The notes: generated from the letters alone by a model not told the origin. Positions 10,699 through 21,733 are shown, counted from the stretch's first letter. The stretch is 64,000 bases of DNA from Cinnamomum chago (GCA_038049695.1 CP142451.1:69394001-69458000), one strand, 5' to 3'. Translations and numbers: made by a program.

Positions 10699-10749
10699 TT
10701 TAACTTATCAATTGACAAACACAAATGCACAATAGAAGACTGAATACCT

Positions 10750-11770
10750 ATAAATAAAAACAAGTAGTATGTTAAAAATAAAAATAAAAAAACGTTAGAG
10801 GAAACATATATCTAACACTTAGGAATCATTCTCTTGACATTTAATTGGTATTTCATTACTTAAAGTACAATTTTTCTTCAAAAATTTAAAAAATCCGAAA
10901 ATCCGAAAATAAAATAATATTAGGAAAAGCAAATATATGTTGGATTGATCTATGCCAAACATAGATATAACATTTAGGGGCCTTATTCAAAACGATATAA
11001 TGGGTAATGAATTAGTTAAGGCATTTTTTCCTTCAAAAAATAAATAAATCCGAAAATAAAAAGGAGAAAAAAGGGAAAGACAAAGAAACGTTGATTGATC
11101 TATGCCAAACATATTCAAAACATTTAGGAACATTTTTCAATACATTTGATTGGCATTCCATTACTAAAAATATTTTTTCTACAAAAATAAAAAAATCCGA
11201 AGCAAACAATATATGTTGGAATGATCCATGGGAAACATAGATCTAAAATCTAGGAGCCCTTTTCAAGACATTTGATTGGCATTCAATTACTAAAAATATT
11301 TTTTTTTACAAAAATAAAAAAATCCAAAAATAAAAAAAGGAAAAAAAATTGAAAAACAAGCAATATATGTTAGAATGATCTATGAGAAACATAGATCTAA
11401 AATCTAGGAACCCTTTTCAAGACATTTGATTGGCATTCAATAACTAATTTTTTTTTTTCAAAAATAAAAAAGGGAATTTTTTTTGAAAAACAAGCAATAT
11501 ATGTTGGAATGATCAATGGAAACATAGATCTAACAGTATGAGGCTATTTTCAAGTTGTTTCATGAGTTTTCCATAAGTAATATATTTTTTTTAAATAACA
11601 TAAATCCGAAAATAAAAATAACAATGTATAAAAAAAAAACCAAAAGATATGCATGCAAGATCAAAAGGAAGCTTGGATCTACAATAAAACAAGACAATGA
11701 TGCCATTATGTTGTGATTCATAGTAGTTAGAGAGTGATAATCTCAAAAGTTGAAAAAAAATCACATACCT
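10750..11770. repeat. Degenerate ~170-180 bp tandem repeats in the hAT element
   Basis: The phrase AAACATAGATCTAA...CTAGGA followed by TTTTCAAGACATTTGATTGG and then A/T runs recurs at about 10925, 11105, 11225, 11385 and 11520. Copies are clearly related but imperfect. They lie in the 5' part of the transposase transcription unit. Confidence 0.65.
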
Positions 11771-12046
11771 AGATGAAGAATCTTGTTTAGAATCTTTTAA
11801 ATTCCTTTGAATAATTGAATGTTGGTGATTTTGTGGCGAGAAATCTTGAAGAAATGGACTTGGGAGTCACTTGGGACCACAAGGAGGAAGAAGCAGCGGA
11901 AAGAGAGGGTTCAAAAACCTTAAAGTCGTCAAAGGGGGTTTTTTTTTTATAACCCCCCGATACGTATCGGCCGCCACGGTTGCGACGGCCAATAGGTATC
12001 GCCTGCTACGGCCGATGTAGCGTGGCGGCCAATATTTACATCCTTG

Positions 12047-12054
12047 GTCTTGAA
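12047..12054 (+). repeat. Right target-site duplication of the hAT element
   Basis: GTCTTGAA, one mismatch to the left copy at 6839-6846. Confidence 0.8.
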
Positions 12055-12520
12055 TACCTGAATGTACATAGTATTTAATTTGTAATAACGTGTCTTGCAT
12101 ATAATCTATGATATATTATTATATATGTATCATGTATGCAATATACACAATTACATGACTACATTCAGTTAATACTATATAGTATAATAAAATTTGTAAG
12201 ATATAATAACTTTTAAGTAGATTGGTTTTCCACTTCCTAACAACTTGAGCCTTGTGGGATGTATTGGCTAGTCGAACTTGACATGGCATTAGAGCAACGC
12301 CAGGGCCCTAAGGAGTTGTTGTTCCCCCAGGTTGCGTGAGTAGGCACGCATAGGTTGTGAATTCGAACGCCATCCCGTTCACGCGACATGGAACTAGAGC
12401 AACAGTAGGGCCCCGAGGGCTTGACAATAACAATATACTTTGGCTTTAATCAGTTCTAGAGTCTGGTTCGTGTCCACCACGTGTTTATATTCCTTATTGG
12501 TCTTCCTCTTGAAACCTTTA
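12055..12520. other. Intergenic spacer
   Basis: AT-rich at first, then a GC-richer part (12245-12430) in which GGAACTAGAGCAACAGTAGGGCCC and a diverged copy, CATTAGAGCAACGCCAGGGCCC, appear about 100 bases apart. No gene is seen. Confidence 0.4.
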
Positions 12521-12834
12521 GGGCCTGTTTGGATGTATGGTGAATTGAAGTATAGTGAGGCGAATCATCAAATCAAGAGATAATAAAATATAAGGTGTTA
12601 TGATGATATTTTGTTTTTAGTTGTTTGGTATGGAATCTTTTTTACTTTTTGTATAAAAAAATGGAGCTTTTTTGTCTTTTAGTGGAGAAAGGATGTTGTT
12701 TTTTTTACTTTTTTTGAAAAAGAAAGAGGAAATTTTGAAATTGTGTACTTTTGATGACACATTGTCTTTTCTTGTCTGAATAATGGAGGCTTTACCTCAC
12801 CTCACTTCACTTCACCACACATCCAAACACACCC
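12521..12834. mobile_element. Tourist-like MITE (PIF/Harbinger type)
   Basis: Left end GGGCCTGTTTGGATG and right end (reverse complement) GGGTGTGTTTGGATG form terminal inverted repeats extending some 30 bases, flanked by TTA on both sides (12518-12520 and 12835-12837). Length 314 bp, no coding capacity. TTA duplications and these ends are typical of Tourist-like MITEs. A remnant of the same family end is visible at 40943-40986. Confidence 0.82.
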
Positions 12835-12837
12835 TTA

Positions 12838-13358
12838 TGTTTAGGAATGGGAGTTTAAGAGGGACTACCCTTTTATTTATTAGTTGACGACTGAACAGGT
12901 GAAAAGTTTCTGAACAAACTGGTTGAATGAGGTAAATAACATGACATATAAACTTTGGTAAAACGAAGTGTGTTGTATGCTCATATTCTATTTGTATCTT
13001 TATTTTTTTGGAAAAAGAAATCCAACACATAACATTGAAAGGCCAAAGTGGTCAAAGTGTTTCAGTAATGAGGCTAAATGTATTGGTCTTTGAAGCCTAA
13101 TTGATGACTGTCATTGAGTGTTTTGGTTGTGGTTCAGTGATTGCGTAATGTCTTAGTAGTCACTTATTCTGTGGTTGTCTATTTGAGTTTACATACATAG
13201 TGTACTAATATAGTATACATTATTGTAAAACAATATCTGATGTTTCAAGATATAATTGCGTATTTGTTGGATAACTGACATGTTGGTCTACATATTTTCA
13301 TCATATGACAAATGAAAATCTGAGTGGCTATCTTTTTTTAGGGACTTTTATCTGCTGA
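12838..13358 (+). promoter_or_regulatory. Upstream region and probable 5' UTR intron of the small host gene
   Basis: No ORF of note. A pyrimidine-rich tract ending TTTTTTTAG at 13332-13341 lies 17 bases before the start codon and could be the 3' splice site of a 5' UTR intron. No convincing TATA box could be assigned. Confidence 0.3.
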
Positions 13359-13425
13359 ATGTCGAATACAGATGTGAGAGCTAGCTTGCAAAAGCTCTTC
13401 ATTGATCATGGTGGATCCCTGGGAG
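13359..13425 (+). CDS. Small host gene, exon 1
   Basis: 22 codons plus one base; donor GGGAG/GTAATT. Confidence 0.6.
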
Positions 13426-16400
13426 GTAATTTAGTGTGAACTTATTACTTCATTACTAATGGAAGTATTTTTTTTTTAGCTTTTCTTGCTGGTGAAGTCT
13501 ATTTGTTGAACTGATTGTCAAATTTCTTTTGGAGTCTATGTAATATGTTTTCTTTTTGTACATCAGACAGACATCGTTCTATGATCAGGTTATAGTTGAC
13601 ATATATACATGTTTAATCCCAATTTTCCCATGTTTATTTTTGTAATTTGTATGAAACCTGAGGAGGTTGTGGACCATCATTTGTTGCATGGTATCTTTGC
13701 TATAGGAATCCTTTTTAGATGTCTGTGATATGGAGCGGATGATGCTTATAATCTAAATCTCTGGCCTGCTTAGTTATCAGGCAACCTTCTGAAGGGATTG
13801 ATCATTTTGAAAATTTTGCCTATTTTTTAATTTCTCCTAGCCGTTCTAAACTAAAACCATATGCTGTTCTTCCCATGCAGCCACTAGTGCATGTACAGAA
13901 GATTTGCCTTATCTTAACCATGGGCGCCCTAAAAATTGGTCTCTTCGACAGCTGTGTTCTATGTATAGGAGGACAATGGATGGATTAGAAAAAATTTCCG
14001 GACAATTTCACAATCAACATAATGTAAGGCTTGTGCGATCAGGATTCTGGCCGCTTTAAGGCCAGGTGATCTACTTGGTGGGTCTACCTGATGCATTACT
14101 TGGTTGTGAGTTGTGACACTTGTCTTACCTCGACACATATTCCATCATGGAAGTATGTACCGGAAGATCTGTACGCAACATTAGCAAATGTATCTTTGAG
14201 GCCAGTGGAAAGAGATGAAAAATAGAACTTGTATAAGTGAAATTAAATATGTTACCTACAGTAAGTAAAAATTAAAATAATGTTTACTGTGTTTTGTTTT
14301 GAGTCCAAGGGACATAGACATATCGGGCAATGGAGCTATACAAAACCAGTGTTGCCTACTGCCTAGTGATGTGGTTCTTTCAATAATTGGCATCCAATAA
14401 AGCCCTTTTACGTTATTGAAAGTGAATTTTGCCGGTGGCTTGTTGAGCAAGCCAGATGTTGTGGGTGTTTTGTATTTGGGGGCTAGTAACGATACTGGAT
14501 GAATTTTTTTGTTTCCCATTGGGTCATTGCTTCACAACCTAGATATCGTTAGATATGCATTATAAATAAAATCATTTAGTCCTTTCTAAATGGAGATAAA
14601 ATAGGATGCTGATTTCTTGGCCAAAGTTGGCGTCTTTAGATTTCACACAATCATTGAGCCCTTACTCTCTTCTGTCATGTTTCCACCGATCTCATTCTAA
14701 TGCGTATGCGTTCTTTCAGATAATTTACCATCAGGCAACTTGTGCGATGAGAGGCTATTTTCTCTAAATTCTTTAAGATATTACTTATCAAAAAGGAAAA
14801 TAAACTAAAGTGAGCCTAACAAACAGAGACTAAAGATGATTATTCATTATTGCAGGCAACGCGAAGCAACTACCAACATACCTTGACTGTTCTAGAAAGA
14901 GTTAAGAGTTTCTTGTGCGAGGAGGGATTAGTTCCTAGAGGTGAGCTTACAGATATTTCATCCTTTGTTCCTACATTTGAACTGCATAATTCTTGGAATT
15001 CTTATTGGTTTCATATACTAATCATTTAAATGCAATTGACGTGTCATCCCATCAAGTATCATGTCCTATGATGCCTGGATACGACATGGATACAGCAAGG
15101 ACACATGACTGACACGGCAGGGACATGGATTTTACACATAAAAAGTGAAGTATCAGATACGATACGACACGATACGTTGCCCATTTTGAAGTATCTGTGC
15201 ATCATTGATCATGTCTGATATGATGAGTTGGTTATTTTTCCTTCCTCTTTTGAGATGGTAATGTGACTTTTCTTTGCAAAAGTGAAGCCAATATTCAACA
15301 GCTATTGTATGGTATAGGAAGTGTATATTGTAAAGTTGTACAGATAGGAGCTCAATAACAAAAACAAAGAATTTACACATTCATTAACCAAAAAACCAAG
15401 CTGTGCCAAACAAAAAAAATTGATGTTTTGGGCACCATCAATCACTAAAAGGAGGAAGACGAAGCTTAGGCAAGCAACACATTTGCTGTTTTTTCTGTAC
15501 ACCTTCTTTCACTAACCAGTCTACATACGAGTTCGCTGACCTTCAATTATAATGAAACTCAAAGTCCTTGTCTTGAATTATTCGATTCAATTTGCAATTT
15601 TCAAGGACGAGCAGCCTCTGAATTACCATAACTCATTGCACATATGGATTCGACTCAACTATAGCCCACTGTGGATTGAGCTTAGTCAACTTCTTGTATG
15701 CATCATATTCATCTTCTGCCTCATTCCATTTTGTCTTTTCCTTTTTTCCCCAAATAAGGACAATGATCCGAGTGAGCCCCATGAGGCGTACAGAAGGCAA
15801 ATGGGCCAATAACTAGAAAATAAAAAATAAAAATGCATGCAGTAGCTCCGACAGCAAATACTATAGCAATTATTTCCCCCTATCCAACATTGCTATACAA
15901 TTTGAGACAAGGTCTCTGACTCAGAACCCATTGATTTTTTTTTTTTTAAACCCATTGCAGTGAGAGCTCCTAATTTTTTCCTGATTTCTAGAATTTCTAC
16001 CACTCATTTAGGTCTAAACTTTCCAACACGGTATATGGGACAAACCACCCTAAACCTTCTCTTACTGGAATAGAATGAGTTCCACGATTGCAAAAGTTTG
16101 CTTGGCCACTTCAATAAGTACAAAGAGTTCCATGGGTATGTTTTTGTTTGTGTGGCTAATACTGGGACACTTTATTTTTTTTTTAGTAGAATACTGGGAC
16201 ACTTGATACTAACAAAAGATGCACGGTATATGGGACAAACCACCCTAAACCTTCTCTTACTGGAATAGAATGAGTTCCACGATTGCAAAAGGTTGCTTGG
16301 CCACTTCAATAAGTACAGAGAGTTCCATGGGTATGTTTTTGTTTGTGTGGTTAATACTGGGACACTTTATACCATCAAAAGATGCACGGTATATGGGACA

Positions 16401-16702
16401 AACCACCCTAAACCTTCTCTTACTGGAATAGAATGAGTTCCACGATTGCAAAAGGTTGCTTGGCCACTTCAATAAGTACAAAGAGTTCCATGGGTATGTT
16501 TTTGTTTGTGTGGTTAATACTGGGACACTTTTTTTTTTTTTTTTGTGTAGAATACTGGGACACTATATAAATATAAATATTTGATGTTTTATATCACAGG
16601 GAATGCATAATGAGAGGGCTGTCAGTGAAATATTTGATGCCGGATGAAGTCATTGATTATATTAATGAGCAAAGACTCTACTTGAATTTGGATGATAAAT
16701 GA
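13359..16702 (+). CDS. Small four-exon host gene of unknown function
   Basis: Exons are 13359-13425, 13881-14023, 14856-14940 and 16600-16702. The start ATG (MSNTDVRASLQKLF) is preceded in frame by TGA. Exons 1-3 join cleanly: exon 1 ends phase 1 at GGGAG/GTAATT, exon 2 begins after TGCAG and ends AAT/GTAAGG, exon 3 begins after TTGCAG and ends CTAGAG/GTGAGC. The product would be about 130 residues, hydrophilic and mostly helical, with no transmembrane segment or signal peptide; I do not recognise the family. The last exon encodes ECIMRGLSVKYLMPDEVIDY... and a stop at 16700-16702. Exon 3's canonical donor puts exon 4 out of frame and gives a stop after three codons. A GC donor five bases later (GGTGA/GCTTAC) would restore the frame, as would an unseen microexon. 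Intron 3 (1.66 kb) carries a three-copy tandem repeat. The clean splice signals and absence of TE features support a real host gene, but the possibility of a decayed copy remains. Confidence 0.6.
13881..14023 (+). CDS. Small host gene, exon 2
   Basis: Acceptor CATGCAG, donor AAT/GTAAGG. Encodes ...LNHGRPKNWSLRQLCSMYRR... Confidence 0.65.
14856..14940 (+). CDS. Small host gene, exon 3
   Basis: Acceptor TTATTGCAG, donor CTAGAG/GTGAGC. Encodes ATRSNYQHTLTVLERVKSFL and following residues. Confidence 0.65.
15060..15190. repeat. Possible MITE fragment with tandem GATACGACAC words
   Basis: GATACGACATGG, GATACGATACGACACGATACG and related words cluster here within intron 3. A similar reverse-complement cluster is at about 47880-47935. 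Boundaries and TSD were not found. Confidence 0.3.
16028..16566. repeat. Three-copy tandem repeat (163-195 bp unit) in intron 3
   Basis: Units begin with ACGGTATATGGGACAAACC at 16028, 16223 and 16386 and end with AATACTGGGACACTT. Copies are nearly identical except for variable T runs, so the array is recent or homogenised. Confidence 0.88.
16600..16702 (+). CDS. Small host gene, last exon
   Basis: Acceptor ATATCACAG; 34 codons in the frame starting at 16601, ending LNLDDK and TGA. Its phase does not fit exon 3's canonical donor. Confidence 0.5.
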
Positions 16703-16827
16703 TTCTATAGCTGCGATCAAGAGAATGTAATCTGAATTTTGGCCATTAAGTTAATTGCAACTGTAATCTTTACTGTTGCTACTACTGTTCCTACTGCTGC
16801 TCCGCTTCCTACTAGTACTGCTGCTAC

Positions 16828-17283
16828 CAGTAGCGGACCTAGGATTTTTATTTGCATGGGGCAAATAATAGTCAATTGAAAAGGTCAATTTTTTTTCTTT
16901 TTTCGCTAGACATATTTCACATAAATAATAACAGAAGAGAATATATTACATTTAAACATATAGACACAAAATACTTAACTGCATCTCTGCTAATATTAAT
17001 TTCTCTCATTAAAAATCAACTCAAACTTATATTATCCTGTTTCATTCAAAAATTTTGTCAAAATCAACGCCTATGGAAGATCACTGCAAATTCAAGGTGA
17101 ATAGGTAAGGGAAAAAATTAGATACAAGAACATTTCTCAAAGCCAACAAGACATTTGCATACGTGGGACGGTTGTTTAAACAAATGTGGGCCATGATGTA
17201 GGGCCCATTATACTTTTGGGAAGTTTCAAGATCTGACCTAGGGCGACCACCCCAAGTCATGAAAGCATAGGTCCGCCCCGACT
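16828..17283. mobile_element. hAT-type MITE, 456 bp
   Basis: Ends CAGTAGCGGACCTAGG and (reverse complement) AGTCGGGGCGGACCTATG, with an 8-bp flank GCTGCTAC at 16820-16827 matched by GCTGCTAT at 17284-17291. The subterminal parts also pair (GCATGGGGCAAA with the complement of CCACCCCAAGTCATG). No coding capacity. Confidence 0.72.
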
Positions 17284-17314
17284 GCTGCTATAATAATAAT
17301 AAAGAGCCATAACG

Positions 17315-17642
17315 TAGAACATCTCCAATGAAGATGCCAAATCCAAGGTGGATTTTTTGTATGGATTTTCACTCCAATAGCTATGCCAAAAATAAGGTGG
17401 CGCATATGGGAGTGAGATGCCAAATCATATTTTGCATTATTTTATTCCAAATGGATTATTGTGGATGAGTTCGGTTTAATATATAAAAGAGTCAAAATAA
17501 TAATAATAAATTATTACGTTTGGCATATTAGGTGTCGTTTACTCCAATAGAGATGTCAAATTGCAAAGGGTGAATATGCCACATAAGCTATCATTTTCAA
17601 AAAGGCATTTTAAATTTGACATCTCTCTTGGATATGCTCTTA
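17315..17642. mobile_element. MITE with GAGCATCTCC-type ends
   Basis: Left end GAACATCTCCAATGAAGATG and right end (reverse complement) GAGCATATCCAAGAGAGATG form imperfect inverted repeats, with TA on each side. Such 'GAGCATCTCCAA' MITEs are common in plants. It sits between two tracts that both read ACTGCTGCT followed shortly by TATAATAATAATAA. Confidence 0.65.
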
Positions 17643-17655
17643 CTGCTGCTCCTGT

Positions 17656-17676
17656 TATAATAATAATAAAAACAAC

Positions 17677-17732
<56 letters not shown>
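17656..17732. repeat. AAT/TAA microsatellite
   Basis: About 18 uninterrupted TAA units preceded by an imperfect tract. Confidence 0.95.
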
Positions 17733-19122
17733 GGGTAAATTAGCCAAAAGCCTCTCAGCATGGCCTTGTAAGGCCTCTAGGCAACAATTTTTTCTCTAAG
17801 GCCTATAGTCCATACATCTGGACATATTTTAGCAATAGGTCCCTAGATACACCACATTAGACATTTTCACTAATTTGCTTTTTCAACCGTTTAGACATGA
17901 AATTTTGAATCTTAAAATTTCAAATCTTCCATTCTCCGCCGTTACTAAGTCCTCTCCCCGTTATCCAAAAGAACCCTTTCTCATTCTTCCCGCATTCTCT
18001 CCATTATCCAAAAGAACCCTTTCTCCTTCCCGCATCAAACCCTCGACCGATGGCAAACAAGGGAGATTCGTTGGATCGATCAAATCTCAGGGACCAGATA
18101 TGTTTCAGATTGTTGAAACAGGGCCAGGGTTGTCGTGAGCTTTCAACAATGCAGAAGAGGATCCCATTGTCCCTATTGTAGAAACCCAGATTGGAAGGAT
18201 CAAACTGTTTTAGAGGATTTTGGGATCGCCGTGGGTTCTGTGCTACCCTCGCTGCTAAGCCAAACTTGAGGAAGACAGCCATAGAGGATCATGTTCACAG
18301 TCGCTGCTACGATCTTAGTCCAGATTGCCATCGCGGAGCAGATTCGGGTTCACCTGTCGACAAAGACAAAACAAGCTTTGTCCCACTTCGCCCATCGCTA
18401 GAGACAGAGAACAAGTTATGCCCGATTCTGTCGGTCCGGGGTTTTGGTTGTTGTAGCAAAAGTGAAGGAAAAGGAAAGCGGGGAAGGGTGATTTGGTTTC
18501 TTCTGTTTCTGTTTTGGTTCAGAGAAACGAAAGAGGGCCTGGGTTCTGTCGCAGAATGTCGCTGGAGAAAAAGAGGAGAAACTCAGAGGATTCGGGGTTC
18601 TTGCGGTGACAGAGAAGGAGTCCTGATCACAATCGTCGCAGGTGCTTCCGGACGTCGGAGTCTCTGTTGTCCGTCGTCGCTGCCGTCCAGTGGTCGAGGA
18701 AGAAGAAGACTGGAACTCTGGTCTACTGTATCCTGTTGCAAAATGAAAAGAGGGAGGAAGAAGACGACCATAAAGGGTTTTCATAAGACCATAAGCAAAT
18801 ATGTGAAATTTATTTGAGTTTTTTTCAAATTTATCTGAGTTTCTTTTAAAATTATTTTTGTTTTTGATAAATCTATATGAGTTTTTTTCAAATTTATTAG
18901 AATTTTTTTTAAAATCTATTTGAGTTTTTGGTACATTTATTGCTTCCGCTCTCTTTCTCATGCTTCCGCAATTCAACCGTTGATTATTATATTGTTCAAA
19001 AAGTCTTAAATTGAACCTCACTGCAGAATATGATCTTGGAAGTTTTCGGATTTTCCGGAAAGTAGCATGCCAAATTCGGGTACCTTGGTGGTGATTTCGG
19101 TAGTCGGAATTGGGGCGTTACA
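17733..19122 (-). mobile_element. Probable gypsy-like LTR, ending in TGTAACGCCCC (minus)
   Basis: The right edge reads GGGGCGTTACA, i.e. TGTAACGCCCCAATTCCG on the minus strand, a very common start of plant gypsy LTRs. The interior has a GC-rich segment (18000-18760) with overlapping long open frames on both strands (208 codons plus, 201 codons minus) but no recognisable domain. It also has a 40-50 base duplication of CCAAAAGAACCCTTTCTC at about 17966 and 18008. I could not find the other LTR end or a TSD, so the left boundary is a guess. Confidence 0.4.
18805..18935. repeat. Degenerate tandem repeat of GAGTTTTTTTCAAATTTAT
   Basis: About five copies of a roughly 33-base unit; on the minus strand the translation is a repetitive Lys/Asn/Phe string. 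Probably slippage-derived. Confidence 0.6.
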
Positions 19123-19127
19123 ACACT

Positions 19128-19952
19128 ATCAACTTTGCATATCTATTTGGGCCTCCATTTTTTTAAATTGATGCCGCTATTTAGAGGCAAGTCTGGTACA
19201 TCGCAAGCATAAGAATGTCTATTGGGTGGAATGGGTCTATTCCAAATACATAAAGAGAAATTCCTTTTGGAATCTCCATGTTCCATCAAAATCTTCACGG
19301 TGGTGGAAAGGTATCCTAAACAAAAGAGCTTTTGTTCTTCCTCATGTTCACCATCTAATTGGAAAAAGCAAAAGTACTCATTTTTGGCTTGATCCCTAGC
19401 TGTCATGCAGTAGACTTGTTGATGTCTTTATAGAAAGGCCAATTTCTGTCATAGGGCTTGGAAGGCAAATCAAAGTTAGTCAGTTTATTGTTAATGGTGT
19501 TTGGACAACTAATCAAAGTGATTCAACTCACCTTACCATCATCTTCCAAATCATCAATGGGTTTCCTCCCCCGGACACAAATTTTGAATATGAAATTATA
19601 TGAAAGGTGTCTGAGAATGGCAAATTCAATCTTAATTCGATGTTTGGAAGCTCTAACAGGTCCTCAACCTATTCTTGGCGTGACAAGATCCGGTTCAAAG
19701 GAAGAATAAAAAAAACATTCTGTCAATGCTTGGATGGACCTCTTAAATAGTATGAAAACGAAGGATGTCATAGCATCCAGGAATATCATTACAAACACAA
19801 GCTGCCCTCTTTGCAACTTTTCTCCAAAAAGTAGCATCCACCTATTTTCACAATGCCCTTACAGTACTTCTATTTCGGTTGGAATTCTTTCGAAATTCAG
19901 TGTTGCCAGCCCCCAAGTTGGGTCTTTTGAAGAAGCTCTGAATAGTCTCTTC
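19128..19952 (+). pseudogene. L1-type LINE pol, 5' piece (RT end and zf-RVT), split by a copia insertion
   Basis: Translation in several frames gives SRWWKGILNKRAFVLP (end of the RT region), TNQSDSTHLTIIF, a SWRDKIRFKGRIKKTF block, and the zf-RVT zinc motif TSCPLCNFSPKSSIHLFSQC. At the right edge it reads GSFEEALNSLF and is interrupted by the copia LTR at 19953. Removing the copia element and one copy of TCTTC joins this frame directly to the piece starting at 30749. Several frameshifts and stops show that it was already old. Confidence 0.75.
19948..19952 (+). repeat. Left TSD of the 10.8-kb copia element
   Basis: TCTTC, identical to 30749-30753. Confidence 0.9.
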
Positions 19953-21719
19953 TGTTAGATTGTATGGTCTCAATCAATCAGTTGATGTAATAAATTAATT
20001 AATTTCTTTATTTATCAATATAATCATGCTTTCCTTTCATGAGATGAATAGTGATTTATTACTTTATGCACATGACCAATACATATGACATAATGGTTCA
20101 TGAGAAGAACCGGGTCCCATTAGTATATTAGATGTGATATATGTATATGGATGAGATCCACATGCGGGAAATATGTGTCACAAATCTTATACTTAAAATA
20201 TCTTCACAACCAGTGATGAGATTGGGCATCTCATCTGATAAGGTTGCAGTGCTTTGATCACTATGAGATAGTGTGATTTGTCTCGATCATCAGAATGTAA
20301 GATTCTGGATCATAGTGCTGGTACATTGGATGTATTGAAGGACCATGAGAAGCACCTTATGAAACACTCTTTTGATTTAAGGACTGCTCTCATAATTCCC
20401 TAGCAATAGGCTCTCAATCCTGAGACATTGATGAACTCAAGTTTCTGTCTATTCATTTGCTTTGAGTCACCAATGAGTGAGACCAACTGTAGGTCAACAC
20501 CTCGGTGTCTTGGGTATGTGGTAGTAGGATTGTGGGAACATGCAATGATCAAGATGGAATCTATCTACATTATCCCCTTGTGCCAATTAATGGATTTATC
20601 ATTGGTAAGTGCGCACCCATTCTAATTAAGAGTTAATTGGAACGGTACCAAATGATCACTATAATTAATTGGGGCTCAAGGATAATAAGATGTGGATCTA
20701 AGATTGGATGAGACAGATTTATTCCAATTGATCCATGGATAATTATAGAGGGGCCTACTTGTGGTAATTGAGAAGTCTAGGGTCTTCATTGTAATACATT
20801 CCTAAGATTGGAGTGCAATTGCATTTATATAGTGGAGTTATTTGCAATTAACTGTGGGCCCGGATTGCACATGAGATGTGTGGTCGCATGTCCTAGTTGG
20901 AGCCAGCTTTCTAAGAAATCCCTAGTGGTCCCCACGCTAGCCTAAGTTATTAGAAAGATACTAATTATAGTAGAACTCTAAAAGGAAATAGAAAGTTACT
21001 ATTTCTGTTTGAAGTGAGATTTCTAATAGTAGTAATAGTAAGTTACTAATTATTAATGGAAGTGAGATTTCTATTTTAATTAGAAAAGAGGAAGTTACTA
21101 ATCATATTTGAAGTAAGACTTCCAATTGTGATTTGGTAAGCAACTAATTATTTTGGAAGTGAGACTTCTATTTCAATTAGTAAGAGGAGGTTGCTTAAGT
21201 GTTATAAAAGGAGAAAGAGGAGGCTTGGACGTCCCTAGTGCTAGTCCATCTAGGGATTCACGCGCAGCCCATTCAATTGTGCAAGAGTTGCACTCCTCTC
21301 TTCCTCTCCCTCTTCTAGTTCTCTTCTAGTTTCCTTTAGGGTTTTTCTCTTGGAGATTCCCCCATCTTCTTGAGAAAAGAGAATCTGATACGGGTCATAG
21401 TGTGGAAGATCAAAGGGTATTGGAGATTCTGATTTGATTAGTGAAGGTGTTCATCATCAAAGGAAAGAACTCAAATTCTCCATTAGAGCACAACAAAGCT
21501 CCAAAGGTTTATCTACATCCTTGTATGCTGTAGATTTCGTGGTTGCATGTTTATGTGCTATTATCTATCTTCTAGATAGGTTATGTTGCTGTACATGGTT
21601 TATGAGATTGAGGGATTGCATCCTGGATTGAGTTTATTGCCTTCTAGATGATTGATCCCTGCATCAAGTGGGTCAAAAGTTTTTGAAACCTATCTGAAAG
21701 GCCCACCTATTTTCTAACA
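19953..21719 (+). mobile_element. 5' LTR of the 10.8-kb copia
   Basis: 1,767 bp, TGTTAGATTG...TTTTCTAACA. Highly similar to 28993-30748 with scattered substitutions and a small length difference. A TATAAAAGGAGAAAG motif at 21205-21219 could be the promoter, followed by a pyrimidine-rich leader. Confidence 0.92.
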
Positions 21720-21721
21720 AT

Positions 21722-21733
21722 TGGTATCAGAGC
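21722..21733 (+). promoter_or_regulatory. Primer-binding site, tRNA-iMet type
   Basis: TGGTATCAGAGC two bases after the 5' LTR end. Confidence 0.92.

Larger units (their letters stand above)
6847..12046 (-). mobile_element. Complete-length hAT DNA transposon (5.2 kb)
   Basis: Termini are CAAGGATGAAAATAGCGG at the left and the reverse complement CAAGGATGTAAATATTGG at the right, flanked by 8-bp duplications (7/8 identical), the hallmark of the hAT superfamily. Both subterminal regions are rich in CTACG, GTAGCGG and CGGCC words (left 6892-6955, right 11955-12035). These are probable transposase-binding clusters, by analogy with the subterminal repeats of Ac. A minus-strand transposase relic occupies 7668-10698. 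Between 10,750 and 11,770 there are degenerate repeats of about 180 bases (TATATGTTGGAATGATC...CATTTGATTGGCATTC), probably part of the 5' leader. A 683-bp deletion derivative lies at 41408-42090. Confidence 0.88.

Noticed and set aside
12240..12440. SINE-like segment with a GAATTCGAACGCC box-B-like word
   Set aside because: No matching A box at the right distance, no A-rich tail and no TSD.
16028..16566. CRISPR-like regular repeats
   Set aside because: Units are 163-195 bp, adjacent with no unique spacers, and the genome is a plant; ordinary tandem duplication.
17561..17743. 60-codon frame ending in poly-Ile
   Set aside because: Translation of the AAT microsatellite.
18191..18817. 208-codon plus-strand frame
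   Set aside because: No domain, overlaps an equally long frame on the other strand, and lies next to an LTR terminus. Not called as a gene.
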